Of a stretch of DNA of 64,000 nucleotides, positions 1 to 13,239 are shown in pieces. The first letter of the stretch is position 1; each line of letters starts with the position of its first letter. This DNA comes from Baylisascaris procyonis (lineage: Eukaryota > Nematoda > Chromadorea > Rhabditida > Ascarididae). The stretch covers positions 1 through 64,000 of the forward strand of contig JAZARR010000112.1 in assembly GCA_037389465.1 (NCBI GenBank). The letters are read 5' to 3'. Made by a program: the position numbers and the translations under genes. Under the pieces are notes generated by a model. It ran no database searches. It saw only the letters and a program-made list of their open reading frames with translations, and had not been told where the DNA came from.

Positions 1-470
1 TGGATATAATAAGTGAACATTCGACAAAGAAATTGAGGCAAACAGATATTCCAATCGTATTGTTTTGGGCGTTCACTCTGCAAAAATGACCATTTTTCTT
101 CCCACGCGATGAGGATCTCAGTCAAATACTGTCGCAGCCCGGATTCGGTTTAACCCAGGCCTTCCTTTCATATTGGGTGCACATTCACATCCTTGATGCT
201 ATTCACTGAGCCCGATGGTTAAACCTATTTCAACAGAAATTTGGTCGACTTTAACGTAGATCACACTGTAAACACTTTTTTTGCCGCAAAAAAGAGCAGA
301 AAGAAAAAACCAGATCTGTCCCCCGGTTGCTGTGGAAAGCGTATAACGAATTGTAAAAATAGGCAAAGATGGGAAATAGTGAACAAGATGAGCCAAATGT
401 TTCACTGCGAGGAGTAAAGAGGAAACAAACGAAAAATATTGGAGGAAAGAAACGAAGCTCGCAGCGCTCT

Positions 471-3400
471 TCACATAATACAACATCCCTTCGCATTTTT
501 ACCGTCGACTCCGTACCTCAGCTTTCGTAATTGCCCAGTTGGCTTGTACTTCTCCAGGAAATTCAGCTGCTTCTGGTTTAAAGCACCTCGTCGGTGCCTG
601 AAAAGCGACCTATTAGCATTTATATACATTGAATGCACATAACAGCAGGTGTGTAGCCCTTCTGTCTTACCCAGGATGCATAATGACCACGCAAGGCTAA
701 TCGAACCAGTAGCGACCTAATGGTAAGCTGCTGAGGGGAAACAAAAGGTTACCATGTGAGGCTGGGTCGCCTTCGACGCCGCTTACTCAACGTTCCTCCG
801 AAAATTGATTTAAAAGGTGTCCCTATGACATCTTGTTTCCGTTTCAAAGTTCATTGCTACAATAAATCAGCATGATGACCCATAATTTCTTCGCTCTCTT
901 GCACTTCCTACTCCGAAAATATGTCAATTTCTTCGCTGCTTGTGTTCTGCGATGACAATCACATTATAGATTAAACTGAAGATGTGGCGTACCTTCTGAT
1001 GAGATCAACAGCGTCTTCATATTTCATTCCTGCTTCCATTAAAGCAATCGCCACAAGAACAGGCGCTCTGCCAAGACCCGCAACGCAATGCACTGCTATA
1101 CACTGATCGGGATGTTGCTTGAAACTCTCCTTTGTTAGAGACAACCATTTATCTATCACCTGCAAAATCAAATTTTCACATTTGACGACTATTTTTCGTC
1201 CAAGAGGTGGATTATTTTATGCGAAAATTGCGCGCCTCTGTGATAGTGAGAAATTTTTCCCCTCCATCGATTCGACAGTTCCTTCCTTCCTACTCAAAAA
1301 ATTCTTCCCTCATTTTCCCTACGAACCTCCTCATCAAAAAACTAGCTACTTTCAAGAATGTCAAGTGCAAGACTCACCTGATTCATATCAAAGGAAATAA
1401 AAGCAATTTTCCGAACCCCCTTATCGACGAAACTTATTGTTTCCTGAATCGTTTATACCGAACCATCTACTGAACGAGTTCTACTTGAAGATGTACATAA
1501 CGTCCGCTATAAATATTCACAGCTCTATGTAAACGACGACCTGCAAGGACAAACTGCCGAAGTCTAAGTACTATTTTTCTACACAGAACAGCGACCAAGC
1601 CAGTGCAACATCCCACTCACGACATTACATGTGACATCGCTAAATGAACTATACGAAATGCTTGATGCAACTACAGGAAAAGCTTCAGCAATATGCTTCA
1701 TTAACATTCCACGCAATGCTATCTATCAACACATTCTCACATACGCTGTCTTTCCTATTTCAATTTCATGTTTGCTGTTTACAGATATGATTCTTCATTT
1801 CCTATCCACAGAGGTGACGCAGATTTACTTCATAAAATAAAACGGGAAAAGCACGCTATTCTAGCTGTTGGCTGGGTAACACCTCTATTTTCATGAGTGG
1901 TCGAGATAACATATGTTTCGTTCTTGACAAATCAGCTTTAAATTTGGAGGAAAGAGAAAGTAAGTGAAACAAAACCTCAGGCGGTGGCGGACTACCGTCG
2001 ACGAATTCCCAATCCAGAACGTCGATTCCATTTGAGAGTAGCGGTTTAGTTTCGTAGGTAGGCTCACATACCCTCACTACTGCACGCGCGTTATGCTTAC
2101 TTAATTCCTGAAACAAGAAAACCAATTTGAAATCACTCACTGATCGTTATGCTTCACATTTCATTACGTAGTAACAGTAAACAGATCCAAAAAACTAAGA
2201 TCGATAGCTCTGATGTTGAGAGTTTCAACTTTACACTCAGCAATTACAAATTCTTTTCGCGATTAAAAAACCCTTTAATTCCCAACAACTGTGGCGCATA
2301 ACGCATATTGTTGAAGTGTCTATCTAAATAATTACTTAGCATGTAGTTTGCTATCAATGAAAGTTTCCTATCCAATTAAGTCCGTCCAAAAATGAGTGAT
2401 CAAACATCACAATATAAAATATTGCTCTTTATTTCATCTTATTTCTCCCTCTTCCTCTCCCCTTTACCTCTTCATGGTATATATCAAGATAACAGCTACC
2501 TAAAAGTGAAAAATGGTTCGTCATTTCGCTAATAAAATGCACCAAATACCATGAAGTTTGTATTCGAAGAATATCGTCTCTGTACATATTGATTTGCTTT
2601 TAAAAGTGCTTATATGCAACTATTCTCAAAAAAAGGAAAAGGACATCGAGCATCAAAGGCCATAAATGAATGTTTACAATCACACAACAATAAAACAGTA
2701 AAAGTTTAATGAGATGGTTGAGGACCAATAACGAAACATGCTGAAGCGAAGAAAGCGAAACAATAACAGCTTTAGTTAATATAACCTCACTGTTAGCGAT
2801 GGTCAGATTGAAAGACAGCAGGCCATAAGCGATGACCACTAACCCCTCTAGCCTTAACTTTTCGTTTGCTTGACCTTAACAGCGAATAAATGCAAAATAC
2901 TTCCACTAGGACGACGAAGCATCATCCGCGCCTCTTATTTTCTGCGATAGAAGATATATAGACAGATATAGACAAAACTCAAAAGATGAATCTTCGGTCA
3001 CACAGGAAAGGGCTCTCTGTGGCTAAACCAATACTTTATGTATCAACCTCTGTCCCTGCTGTGCCGCTTAGAGTTATTCCATGTCATAAATAACCCGGTG
3101 GCTACCCCTATGTGCAATCAAGCCCAGATTACGATTACACGTCTAAAACTGTCCTTTTATTAAACAACCCAAGCTAGAGGCTTTTCTTGGGACTTTCACT
3201 TCTTTTCGCAAACACTACCATAGTCGTCGCATTGAACCTTCCTCTCTACCCCAAGGGTTCTCTGCTACGAAGCTCCGGAATTCTCGATTTCAGACCAAAT
3301 TTACAACTCATCGTCTTCTAATTGCAACTTGCTCATTGGTATGTTGCCAGATATCCGTGGTTAAATTATCAACAGTGTTCACACTCCAATGACCCCTGAT

Positions 3401-4467
3401 GACCAGCTTAGAGATGACTTGCTAAACTGATCAGGAGGACGTCGAAAGCGTCAGGAACGTTTTGTGAACGATTCATTCATCTTTCGAATTCTTTATAGTG
3501 CTTGGAAGAAAATGCTCAGTCCATTAAAACGTTTGTTGATCATTCGATTATGACTCAGTTTTCGATAATTCTAAACTTACACTTATTTCCTCTTCCCTTA
3601 TAAGCCGCTTGCCACTGTGTCTCTTTCCGCGTTAACCACAGAGAAGGATGGGAAGATGGCTGCCTATAGTCGGCCCAAAATCATGAATGCAAAAATTAGT
3701 TTGTTGTCCTCCCATACCACAAATTATGCCAATCATAAAGCTTCCTCCCACATCACAAATTGTGCCAATCAAAAAGCTGTCTCTCCAAGCTGCAATTAAA
3801 CATGTTGGTACTCATAAACACGCAACCAAATAAACATACAAACACGTGCATGACAGTCACGCACAAACATTAGGGAGTAGAGATAAGACAGTCACCATAA
3901 TACGCTTATGTGAATGCAGCCATAAAGGCAATTTAATTTTGCAATGCATGAACTTAGGCAAACAAACTCTTTGAACTCGCACCAGGCAAGAGGGGACGAG
4001 CAATCGGTAACTAAATGAATTTATGTACCTTAAGAAATAAAGCAAGTCTCAGAATATTTACTTTTGCTTCTAAACACGGTTCTTTCCCGTGGTCCCCATT
4101 GCTGAAATTCGATGTAAGGAAAAAGTCACTGTATCGATCACTACAAACAAAAAAACTGCTCTTTTATTTACTGGACGTTCAGCTGCCTTCTCCTTTCTCC
4201 CTTTCGTTTATTCAGCCAACCTCTAGTAAGTGTAATCCAAATACACCAACTGCATTCAATGCTTCATGTAAACACACTTTCCTTATCATCGTTATGGGAA
4301 GCACTTTGAACATACCTAAAAGATGTACTAACCTCAATAAAGTTATTGATGGTCATATCCGATGGGCGATCGGTGATGAGGAACCTCATTCTGCCGTATT
4401 GGATCTCGCTGGGTGCCGGCTTGAAGTAAGTTGGCGATGGGATGTTACGCTTCGTTGCCGTACCCAT
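471..4467 (-). CDS. prl-1: PRL-family (PTP4A) prenylated protein tyrosine phosphatase, complete, 4 exons
   Basis: Exons on the minus strand are 4467-4333, 2107-1976, 1159-993 and 597-471. They total 561 nt, or 186 residues plus TGA. All junctions have AG/GT borders and agree in phase (0, 0, 2). Exon 1 carries the family N-terminal block ([16 protein letters not shown]). Exon 2 carries [10 protein letters not shown] and the general-acid loop [11 protein letters not shown]. Exon 3 carries the P-loop [10 protein letters not shown], with the catalytic Cys codon at 1085-1087. Exon 4 carries [16 protein letters not shown], a basic stretch and the C-terminal CAAX box CCIM, which predicts farnesylation and membrane attachment. 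Human PRLs are 173 residues, so the N terminus is about 13 longer here. The start at 4467 was chosen because it gives this length; the frame stays open upstream to 4659 but without family similarity. PRLs act at endomembranes and the plasma membrane and bind CNNM magnesium transporters (known for the family). The 2.2-kb first intron is large. Confidence 0.95.
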
Positions 4468-4960
4468 CGCTCTTCTTCTTGTGCTAACTCGTAGCGGTTG
4501 CCTCTCTTCAGGTGAAACGCTTGCAGCAGGCGCCAATTTGGTAGAGAGCCAAATTTTTACGCACCAAAGTTGAACGTAATCACAGCCGTCAGCAAACGTC
4601 AACTTGCTACGAATAGACAGACTACTCACAGCGTCACCGTGAGCATGGAGTAAGAGCAAGAGTCAGTCGACTGTCTTCAATTCAATCAATAATCAGTAGA
4701 ATATGAAGGTTGGATTAGATCACAGTTGGACAAAGATTGAAGGCGATTGAAATCAGGCCAAGCGAATCAACACACGAGGGCAACAATTCGGCAAGCACAC
4801 GGCCAGCCAAGAAAGCCACTCTCACGGGGGTCGAAGATGGTGACAGAGTGCGGTGATCAGCACTAGAATATGGGCGCTTATCTTGCACTTCACAATGCAG
4901 CACTTCGCTACGATCACGCTGAACACAATTCTTCCGACGGTATCTGAAATTTTAGCTTAG
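4468..4960 (-). promoter_or_regulatory. Upstream/5' UTR region of the PRL gene
   Basis: This stretch immediately upstream of the PRL start is noticeably richer in G+C than the surrounding DNA. Just before the start codon the minus strand reads GTTAG followed by CACAAGAAGAAGAGCG and ATG. That could be a 3' splice acceptor for a spliced leader or an upstream non-coding exon. No TATA box stands out. The regulatory role is inferred only from position and composition. Confidence 0.35.
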
Positions 4961-4969
4961 TTAAGAGCA

Positions 4970-7900
4970 GATTCTATAAAGAATGGACAATTCAGGAATC
5001 ATAAAGCTGGACACTTCTGAACACCCAAAAAGGGTTCAAATCCATTAGCATTCACCCCTAAACAGCAATCGGACAGTCATTTCCAACTGTCCATATACAC
5101 AGGGAATGAGATCAATTAGCTTGTCTAGTGGATTCATCTGCGATGATCCATTAGGTGGGGTATGTTGTCGAGAAAGAATTTCAACAGATTCAACGATGAG
5201 GCATGCTGGTCTAATGACTAGTTGAATGACACTTCACTTCAAATTTTTTTTGATTCCTTATCACAATATATTACTGCAGCAATAATTATGAAAATTAATT
5301 TATAAAACGACGTCTTCATGACAGGAAATTGCATAAAGTTTAAGTTGCAACCAATATAAAGCATCCCTAATTCAAGTTTCATAGCTTCCATCAAAATAAA
5401 TGCATAAATCTATATGTTGTTAACGCAATTAGTCAACTCTTCAATGGGAATCGTGAAAATAACGATGTATTTGAACGATTTGATTAAACAACATCAATAA
5501 AAGCATAAAAACTGATAATCACTGATCAACAAATCTTGATGAGTGCATCCTACGCAACAATTTGTTGCACTCTCAACAACTTAATCAATGAGGTGATGGA
5601 AAAAAGTGTTTCATTGTAAGAAAAAAAAAAAAAGCCGTATCAGGAACTGCATGGTTTCAAGATTAGAAGAAATAACGCCTTTTATGCTTTCATAAAGCAA
5701 ATGAACGAATATGCAAATGTTAAAAAATAGAAAAGATCCGATGTGATCACACCTATTTTCCAATGCATCAATAAATTTCACGGTAAAATCGCCTATGAAC
5801 AAGAACGCAATCAATACGATCGTTGAAAATACGATCAATTGCAAGAAGAAGAATATCACTAAGCTATGAACACCAACATTTAACCTACTATAATAACCGC
5901 TAAACCTTTGTAGTTAAATAAATTGCATTTAAATAGACATAAAAATTAGTACCATAGAAACGTTATTCTTGTAAGGCTTCGTTGGCAGTATTTGCAATAA
6001 ATGAAGGATTAAAATTGCGCTTCCTTTGAGAAAGCAACGATGGGAATAAAACAGATCAACGAAAATGTTTGCATTCGATTAATATACCAACGAGTCACAT
6101 CAAACATTAATCCACAACGCATTCAACACCGATAAACATTCGATGAGAGACTATAATCCATAAATATTCATCGAAACCTTAACTTTTGGCCTTAAATCCT
6201 CATAAAATGTCATGCCCCTATATAGATAATTATTATCGACTGGTCCTGGTCAATATTACATTTACTTTACATTTAAAAACACCGATCATTACAACACATT
6301 TCATCACTTTCACCTAACGCTGATATCGCTCACCAAAAGAAAAAAAACGGCAATAATTCAAATAACAAAAAACTGCAATCAAAAATCAAACACATAAAAA
6401 ATGGGGAACATTCCAACATAATCGAAAAAAAAACTGCTCGATTGAATAAAAAAAAATAAAAATTTCAGTGCGAAATCCCAAACTCATAAAAAATCGAAAT
6501 CAATAATCAAGGTGAAGAAATGCAACGAGAGGAATTAGAATGATATACATTTTTTGCATTTCGCTCATCTCACTAAACACTCTCATAGAGTGTTAAAAAA
6601 GGATTTCCGTCACATTTTAATTGTTGCAACTGTTCGCACAAATTTTCAACAAGGGAGTAAGTCTTCTGTGAACCGATTGCGATTAAGTGGAAATTCGATC
6701 GGCATGAAATATATAGAAAAATTCTTACTATCTTGCCTATATCTAATTAATGAACAAAAGCAGAATACGATAGAGAATATCATGATATGATGCTGTATAG
6801 TGTATTCGATAAATTTCACAAATCTACTTCCGACGATTCACAAATTGAAATAACAAAAATCAAGAAAAAATGTAAAAGGTGCATATACGGGCACGCTTGG
6901 GCTTAGTGCAAGTTTGTGAACAAATTCGCAAATCCATAGAGCAAAACGAACAGAAAATTTTGATGTGGGAGGGATAAAAAGTTCTGTCCATCTATCCCAA
7001 ACATCTAACAGTCCATTTGCGACGATAGTGACCTAATCCAAACCCGGACGGATTATATTAAAAGAAATAAGCAAAATTCAAATTAGAAGTGCTGAAAAAT
7101 AACAATGAACTATAGAAGGAAAGTCAAAAACTATTGAATGACAGTGAACCCATTTAAGATGATATCAGAGATGTAATTGAGAAGCAAACGTCTAAGGGAT
7201 GCCGAAAGATTATGTGGCTTGAGCAGCATTTAATGGAACGAGAATAACGCGAAGGGGGAACATTACGATAAATGAGATCACCGACAAGAGTCTACAACCT
7301 TTTCAGACAGCATCCAACAAAAAACAACTCAGAAAAATGATTTGCCTAATCCAAACACCATACGTCTCAATGATTGCATCTATGGATATGAAAAGTTACA
7401 CAGAATTCCAGAAGTATAGTAAAATTGCTTAGGAACATTTAAAAGCAAATTTTGGCATTAAGTGAAATCATCCATCATTTTCAAACTATTGTACATTGTT
7501 TTTTCGACTGAAAATGAGCTTGAAAGTCTCGAAGAAATGCACCTATTTTTTCTATTTGGAATATCAACACTTATTCGTCTCTTTCATAAGCGAACAACGA
7601 ATAATAAAATATTCTATCATAATTTTTTTAGTGTTCATACAAACCTCTAATAATATATGCATTCTTCTAATACCGCCTCGTGCAAAATGAACGATGAATA
7701 TTCAAATCGTCTAAGATATATGCAATAATTCTAGCACTTTTAAATATCTTTACGAAGGTAATCGTTGACCTGAAATACGACAATGCATATCACCATTCTT
7801 TGATGTAAATTTAATCAACCATATCTCATAATCGCAGTCGGATTTATTTCTCAGCTGAAAGTGACTAACAGGTAGACAGGCACAAACTTAGCGTTATCAT

Positions 7901-9440
7901 AGCTCGCTTTATAGATAAGCTAATATACAAAGAACACAACTCAACGAAGAGAAAACAGTTCCGTGAAAATGTGTCCACTGCCATAGTTGAAAAAAAACAT
8001 TTGAAATCTACGCTAAGCCAAACAGACAGCACTCTTGAACGCTTGTCAATCTTGTGTTAGTGACGCAGCTTGACAATGGTCACTTCTGCATTTCTCTACC
8101 GCATTAAAAAAATCTCTTGCGCAAACTCATAAACGATAGATACCCACATGTGGAGTTCACACCGAAATATGATCATTTCAATTTCTTTGAACCGTAAAAC
8201 TTATTGCCAAATTCACTTCATTGCTTCCTATTCTCTTTAAAAACAGAGCCAAGTTGAATAACTAACACTATAGGATTGGAAAATATTAACTCTCAATAAG
8301 ATATCTGTTGGAATAGAGTAAGGCGGCACAATATCAACTACACCTTCGATAGCATATTTGCATAGTTATCACATCTAATGCATATAAAACAGCAATGTTA
8401 TACTTGGAGAGAACGAGAATAATGCTGTAGTTCTATCTAAAATAGTCAAAAGTTTTACAAGATGGAATATATGCAGAGCGGAATGTAGTAACAAAGGGTA
8501 CAAGCAGATACCGCCCGAGACTAGCTCACTTCACAAGTCAAAACAAACGTGCATTGCCGGTGACGTGCAAAAAGTACATAACGGCAAGCGCACATGATGC
8601 TAGCAAAAACCAAACCATCGCTTATGCTCTCCCGCTGTTTACGAACATTTTTGATAAGCTGCTGTGATGCAGCAATGCTCTCCTTATAATAAGCAATCGT
8701 TTCCGATTTTTTTATTAACATTCACCTCAGCAAGGCATTGTTAAGAACAATTTGAATCTAAGGTTGGCTATCTCTCCATCATACGATTTGCAAAGACACT
8801 CCACGGCAAGCCTCCTTCCTGTCACTGCAAACTGCATCAACGTCTGATCGAACAACGATCGGCAGTCAAATCTTGTCTCCAGTCATTCACCTGCTCTTAT
8901 CTCTCAGCTCAGAAATCATCAGGAAATGCAAAAAGAGTTGCCCTTTGTTTGTCATACTCCCTAAAGATGCGATAATGAATACCCAGGTTTTAGAACAGAC
9001 ATCTATCGTTCCTACCTTAATGCGGGGATATTCTCGATTAATCATTCAAACTAATAAATCAAAATACATTCGATTTGAGTAAAGAATTAACTGTTGTTTG
9101 GGTTGAGATGAAGCAGTTAATTAATGATTGACGAAGAGCATAAACACTATGCTCCACAGTCTCTGAAAGTAAGTGCAGAGAAATCAATCAAACGTCAACA
9201 AATTGCTCAATTAGAATGAAAGCGAATTCGCCATTGAATAAATACTCCTGCAGACACCTAAAACTTCTATCAGCTGACATCCAACTTCATAAGTGGTAAA
9301 TGATAAGAAAAATAAGAGATTAGACATTAACCTCTAACTACAGGTTATATTTCAAATATTTGAAAATGAAAAAAAATGAAAGTTGAACAATAAACTGATT
9401 TATTTGATAGAAAAAGTTTAGAATTTATTTAGGAAAATCC
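4970..9440. other. AT-rich intergenic DNA, no supportable gene
   Basis: Reading frames here are short and none is bounded by good splice sites with coding-like composition. Homopolymer A runs are frequent around 6340-6460. I see no RNA gene. It may hold regulatory DNA for the PRL gene, but nothing in the sequence shows this. Confidence 0.5.
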
Positions 9441-9498
9441 ATTGATGGGTTTCGTAAAAAATGGAGAATGTGAAGAATGGAGATGGAAAACGGAGATG

Positions 9499-9552
9499 AA
9501 AACGAATTTTGTGGAAACGTTCGATAAAACGAATTTTGTGGAAACGTTCGAT
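9499..9552. repeat. Perfect 27-bp tandem duplication
   Basis: The 27-bp unit, which begins AAAACGAATTTTGTGG and ends CGTTCGAT, occurs twice head to tail without a mismatch (9499-9525 and 9526-9552). The unit length is a multiple of three, so the small plus-strand frame 9442-9639 reads KTNFVETFD twice. That frame has no recognised family and is not claimed as a gene. Confidence 0.9.
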
Positions 9553-10029
9553 AAAGATGCGTTTCTTTGCGCTTTTCACTGCCTACACAATAAACCGAAG
9601 ATTGCTGTCATCAGCAAGCGAAAATCTGCCATTGTCTGAGTAAATAGAACAACGAATCAAACAACAGTGCACCTTTGTCATCAAACTCCATCTCTCTATG
9701 ATGCCCTTTATATTCATTATGCGTGAAAAGGCTTTTTTTAAATAAAACTTGGAAAGAGTTGGAAAGAGGAAGAGGGGGACCATGGAAAAAAGAAAGGAGG
9801 GAAAGAAAAAACAAATAAGAAATTTTATCGCTTATAGGAATACGAAAAAATATTCCATTCCCTAAATCTTTCAGACGAAAATTCTACTCGAACAAATTCT
9901 TTTCTTCAGTCACAACATTCATCCACCTAACAACATCCTGAACGGTCTTTACAATAAATAGAGTCAAACATATGGCACCCACATAGAGAAGCTCATCAAA
10001 TAGAGGGACAATCCCACGAATCTTCAGAA

Positions 10030-11360
10030 AATACGTGTGCAACATGAGCAAAAGTTTACATATGAGAAAAAAAGGAAAAAGAAGACGTCACGCGACTGTC
10101 GAGAAGCAAAATCATCAAAACAAATAAAAGGGGGGCAAAAATAAAAGTGAGAAAATGCTTTTGGCCAATGTTTGAAAATAAGGCGACTTTCTTTCTCCAT
10201 GAGAGACTTGTAAAAAATTGGATTTATTACGCTTACAAAAAGGCAAAAATCTAAACCACTTAGGCATCTCACGAACATTATATGCGTTTGCGTTATTTTC
10301 AGCAAGAATATTCCACTAGCACATAATACAGTAATAAAAGCTAATCGAAATATTGTTTGCGACACACTTTTTGCTTGTTTCGTGAAGCTCATATTCGTAG
10401 TCCTAAGTAAGCGTTCGATGCTTCAGCGATTCGAGGGCAACGATTTCCTCAACAAAATCAGTAGAGCAAAACATTTTTGGATATTCAAAACGTACGCAAT
10501 ATCTGCAACGATAAAACTAATGCAATATTCCAAGAAAAGGTCGAAAGAAATCAACACTAGCTTCACGGTAATATCGCAAACATCTGTGCTACAATGAACA
10601 ATGAACGCAATTTGCAAATTGGGATACTTCTTGGCAACCGAATGTACTGCACTGCCAATGAAAATCACGCATGCCATCATCTACAAAGCGAACAGTCCCG
10701 TCCCTTAGCTTGAGGAACTTATATATGCGGCTAGTGAGCATAGCATGACATTCACTGCTGACAAACTGGGCGCATCGTGAAAAGCCATCCCTAATTCTTG
10801 CTTGGAATGTTTGATTATAAAGAAATTCTTTAAACCGTTTTAAAATAAAACGACTGTCCCATATCCTTCCAAAGTTAGCAATAACCTTGCATGATGAACG
10901 ACGTCAAAAGCTTTGGCCTAGTAAACAGAAATGAGATTCGCTTGAACCTTCAAATTCAGCTACATAATCGATTCGCATAAACAACGAACTTATTGAGAGA
11001 TGTAGTGCACTGGGAAGAAAACCCAACAGGTCCCATTCTCTATGAAACTGTTCAATAAAACAACTGAAACGGTTTTCTGAAAGGTCCTGCAAACAAAGAT
11101 ACCTAAATTTATCGGAAAGTACTTTTCCAATAAGTGGCAGTACTTCAGCAACCTTTCGCTTTCACAAACGCCTTCATAGCGACCTTCCGAAGCAACACAA
11201 GATGCTGCGTAAAATGATGATACATGGCGATACGCATCAGTGACGTACGGGAACACAACAGCAATAACGCACAAAGATGATATCGTTGTGCATTAACAGC
11301 GTTTGACATATCGTTCTCTTTATAACATTTCTTGAATTTCATAAGTACATGCGGCATTTT
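10030..11360 (-). pseudogene. Decayed LINE-type (non-LTR) retrotransposon reverse transcriptase
   Basis: On the minus strand, successive frames show reverse transcriptase landmarks in the right order. Around 10918-10892 is motif A, reading AKAFDVVHH, where the D would bind metal. About 10835-10771 reads FKEFLYNQTFQARIRDGFSR, matching the stretch after motif A in many LINEs. At 10688-10677 is FVDD, the motif C (F/Y-x-D-D) box. Further down, 10385-10150 has a block compatible with the RT thumb (KQAKSVSQTIFR, then NPIFYKSLMEKE). The frame is broken by a stop just before motif A, at least one frameshift between motifs A and C, a shortened A-to-C interval, and a TGA at about 10422. The element is dead. 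The clade (CR1, RTE or Jockey-like) cannot be decided. No target-site duplication or poly(A) tail was located. Confidence 0.75.
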
Positions 11361-12270
11361 TAATGGATTTATTGTAAGTGCAATTAAATGCTCAATGAAT
11401 GTTCAGATGTGAGGCGCAATTCACGGTAACCAGATTTCAAATTACAAAGCAAATTGTAAGAAAAAATTGCAACTTCTCACTCGATATCAATACATCGTCA
11501 ATGTCTTTTTTAGGGTTATTTTATCAATTCAAGTTTATCCATCACTACCATACCAAAAAAGAATCAAAATTTAAAAAAATTACCCACCAAAGTGCCACCA
11601 AAATCACAAATACAGCGAAAGCAAAAGGTAGACGCTTCGACTAAACCTAAACGCCCCATGATTTAACCAAATGTACACATAAACCTATTTTTTTACCAAT
11701 ACCCATCTTACTTCTTCATTTGCCTAACAAATATTGCCTAATTAAACATGAAAAACGAATTCAGGTTAAGATTTGTTTGTTAGCATTCGCCTTCTCGCAT
11801 GCAGCAGGGGTACTATTTTCACTGAGGACAGCCTCATCGGGGAGCGTTGTAACGGAACATTAGACTGGGAAGCAAACAGGCAACGGTCGCAGAAGAAATC
11901 AAGAGTCTCGGAAAATATCTCAGTAGCGGGTCTCGTTTAATAATAATTGACTAATAATAACTTAGTCGTGAAGTGAGATGCGATTTGATGAATATTAGGC
12001 TAAAACATTGGTTTAAAAAAAACGTTGAAGCGAGATGAATAGATAGATTCTGAACAAAGACACTCCCATCGAGGAGGCATTTAGCAAGAAGAGGGCACGC
12101 CATCCGTCAAGGTCCTTCAACAAACATAGTCGCTCTAATTAATTCCTTGTATGGTTTCAAACAACGATGTCAGCGATCCATAACACAGTGCGCACTTTAG
12201 ATGGAAGCGAGGAAATCAGACTTTCAAGATGCTCTAAGGTTGCAAAAAAAAAAAAAACAAACGATGGAAC
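11361..12270. other. No supportable gene
   Basis: AT-rich DNA next to the dead LINE. Frames are short on both strands. A 5' extension of the element could lie here, but I recognise no endonuclease motif. Confidence 0.4.
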
Positions 12271-12273
12271 GGA

Positions 12274-12771
12274 ATGCAAAAGCTCAGCCTTGTGTTCGCC
12301 GCTCGCGAGCAGCCATTTCTGACAAAAAGCTTCAACGCATCCAACGAGGAAGTAAATTTCAGCACAGAAAAGGTTTCACACGCTTTTTCGTTTTCAAACC
12401 GATTGAACTCACACAACATAGTTTGCTGTAAACAATTTAATCTGCACTATAATAAGTGCCTCTTGCCTACCTCCACATGTATGCCTACTGCCAATTACTT
12501 ATATACTGAACCACTGTCCAAACATCCCAACCATTTTCGACTGAATATCAAGCAGATTTGTATATATAATGAAATGGCAATTAAGTGGCCAACCATTTGG
12601 GCATTTGTCATTTCTGGCTGGTTCTCATTAGCACCCAATAAGAGTAACAATAAAACAATCGATAACCTCTTTAAAGCCTCTTCACACGTCAGATATCCGG
12701 CAAGTCAGCGATGTACTAATGAATCCTCTTCAAAATGGAACACGGTGCCGTTAATTAAGCTTGCCTCATAG
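12274..12771 (+). CDS. 165-codon open frame of unknown nature, doubtful
   Basis: This is the longest ATG-initiated frame in the window (165 residues), but it has no signal peptide, no recognisable domain and an Asn/Ser/Lys-rich composition typical of AT-rich noncoding DNA. The opposite strand over 12776-12478 is also open apart from a single TGA and has a more protein-like look (stretches such as INGTVFHFEEDS and GANENQPEMTNAQMVGH). One of the two strands may carry an old coding or transposon fragment. I cannot tell which, and both may be chance. Confidence 0.15.
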   Translation: MQKLSLVFAAREQPFLTKSFNASNEEVNFSTEKVSHAFSFSNRLNSHNIVCCKQFNLHYNKCLLPTSTCMPTANYLYTEPLSKHPNHFRLNIKQICIYNEMAIKWPTIWAFVISGWFSLAPNKSNNKTIDNLFKASSHVRYPASQRCTNESSSKWNTVPLIKLAS

Positions 12772-13037
12772 TACCCTTCCTTATCTGTGTTTGTAAAACA
12801 TTCAACAAAAATTCATCGGTGGGGTAAGTGCAACTCTATGTGAAGATTCACAACAAAATACATCGGCAATATTACAGCAAATGTACACAGAACGAAGCAT
12901 CAGTATCCCCGCCAACTTAACCCTGTTATAATACTTCAAAAATACTTCATATCGGTCACCGATGTCCTGCCACACTCAAGTTCAATGTCATCCTTCGCAA
13001 AAAGTATGCAAAACCTTAAAACATTAAGCCAACAAAC

Positions 13038-13229
13038 CTGAAGACAATGAGTTGCTGTTGAGATCCGCCGATGTGGTAGCCGAACGGTCGTTGGAGTCTG
13101 ATAGACGTTGCAGTGGTAGCGCCACGAAAGTGTTCGTAGAGCTATGCTGCTCAGTGTGGTCACAATACTGAGATGTTGAGTGCGGCTCACAAGAAAACGC
13201 TTCGCTGGTACACCGCCCTGCTGCCTTAG
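13038..13229 (-). CDS. Candidate internal exon, Ser/Thr-rich protein of unknown function
   Basis: The minus strand has an acceptor TTGACTAG at 13230 and a donor CAG/GTTTGTTG at 13038. Between them is 192 nt with one open frame (63 codons; 2 nt at the start and 1 nt at the end belong to split codons). The peptide is rich in Ser, Thr, Asn and Asp with several Cys and His near its start (for example CEPHSTSQYCDHTEQHSS). It looks like a low-complexity linker or cytoplasmic region of a larger protein. The segment is richer in G+C than its flanks, which supports coding. No domain is recognised, and neighbouring exons were not found. Confidence 0.4.
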
Positions 13230-13239
13230 CTAGTCAATG

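Noticed and set aside
4015..4494. 159-codon plus-strand frame
   Set aside because: It overlaps PRL exon 1 on the opposite strand, has no splice support and no family.
10024..10680. Frames reading like helices 6 and 7 of a chemoreceptor (NPIFY motif)
   Set aside because: The same strand just upstream carries reverse transcriptase boxes in order, and the segment sits where the RT thumb region should be. The hydrophobic look comes from AT-rich codons.
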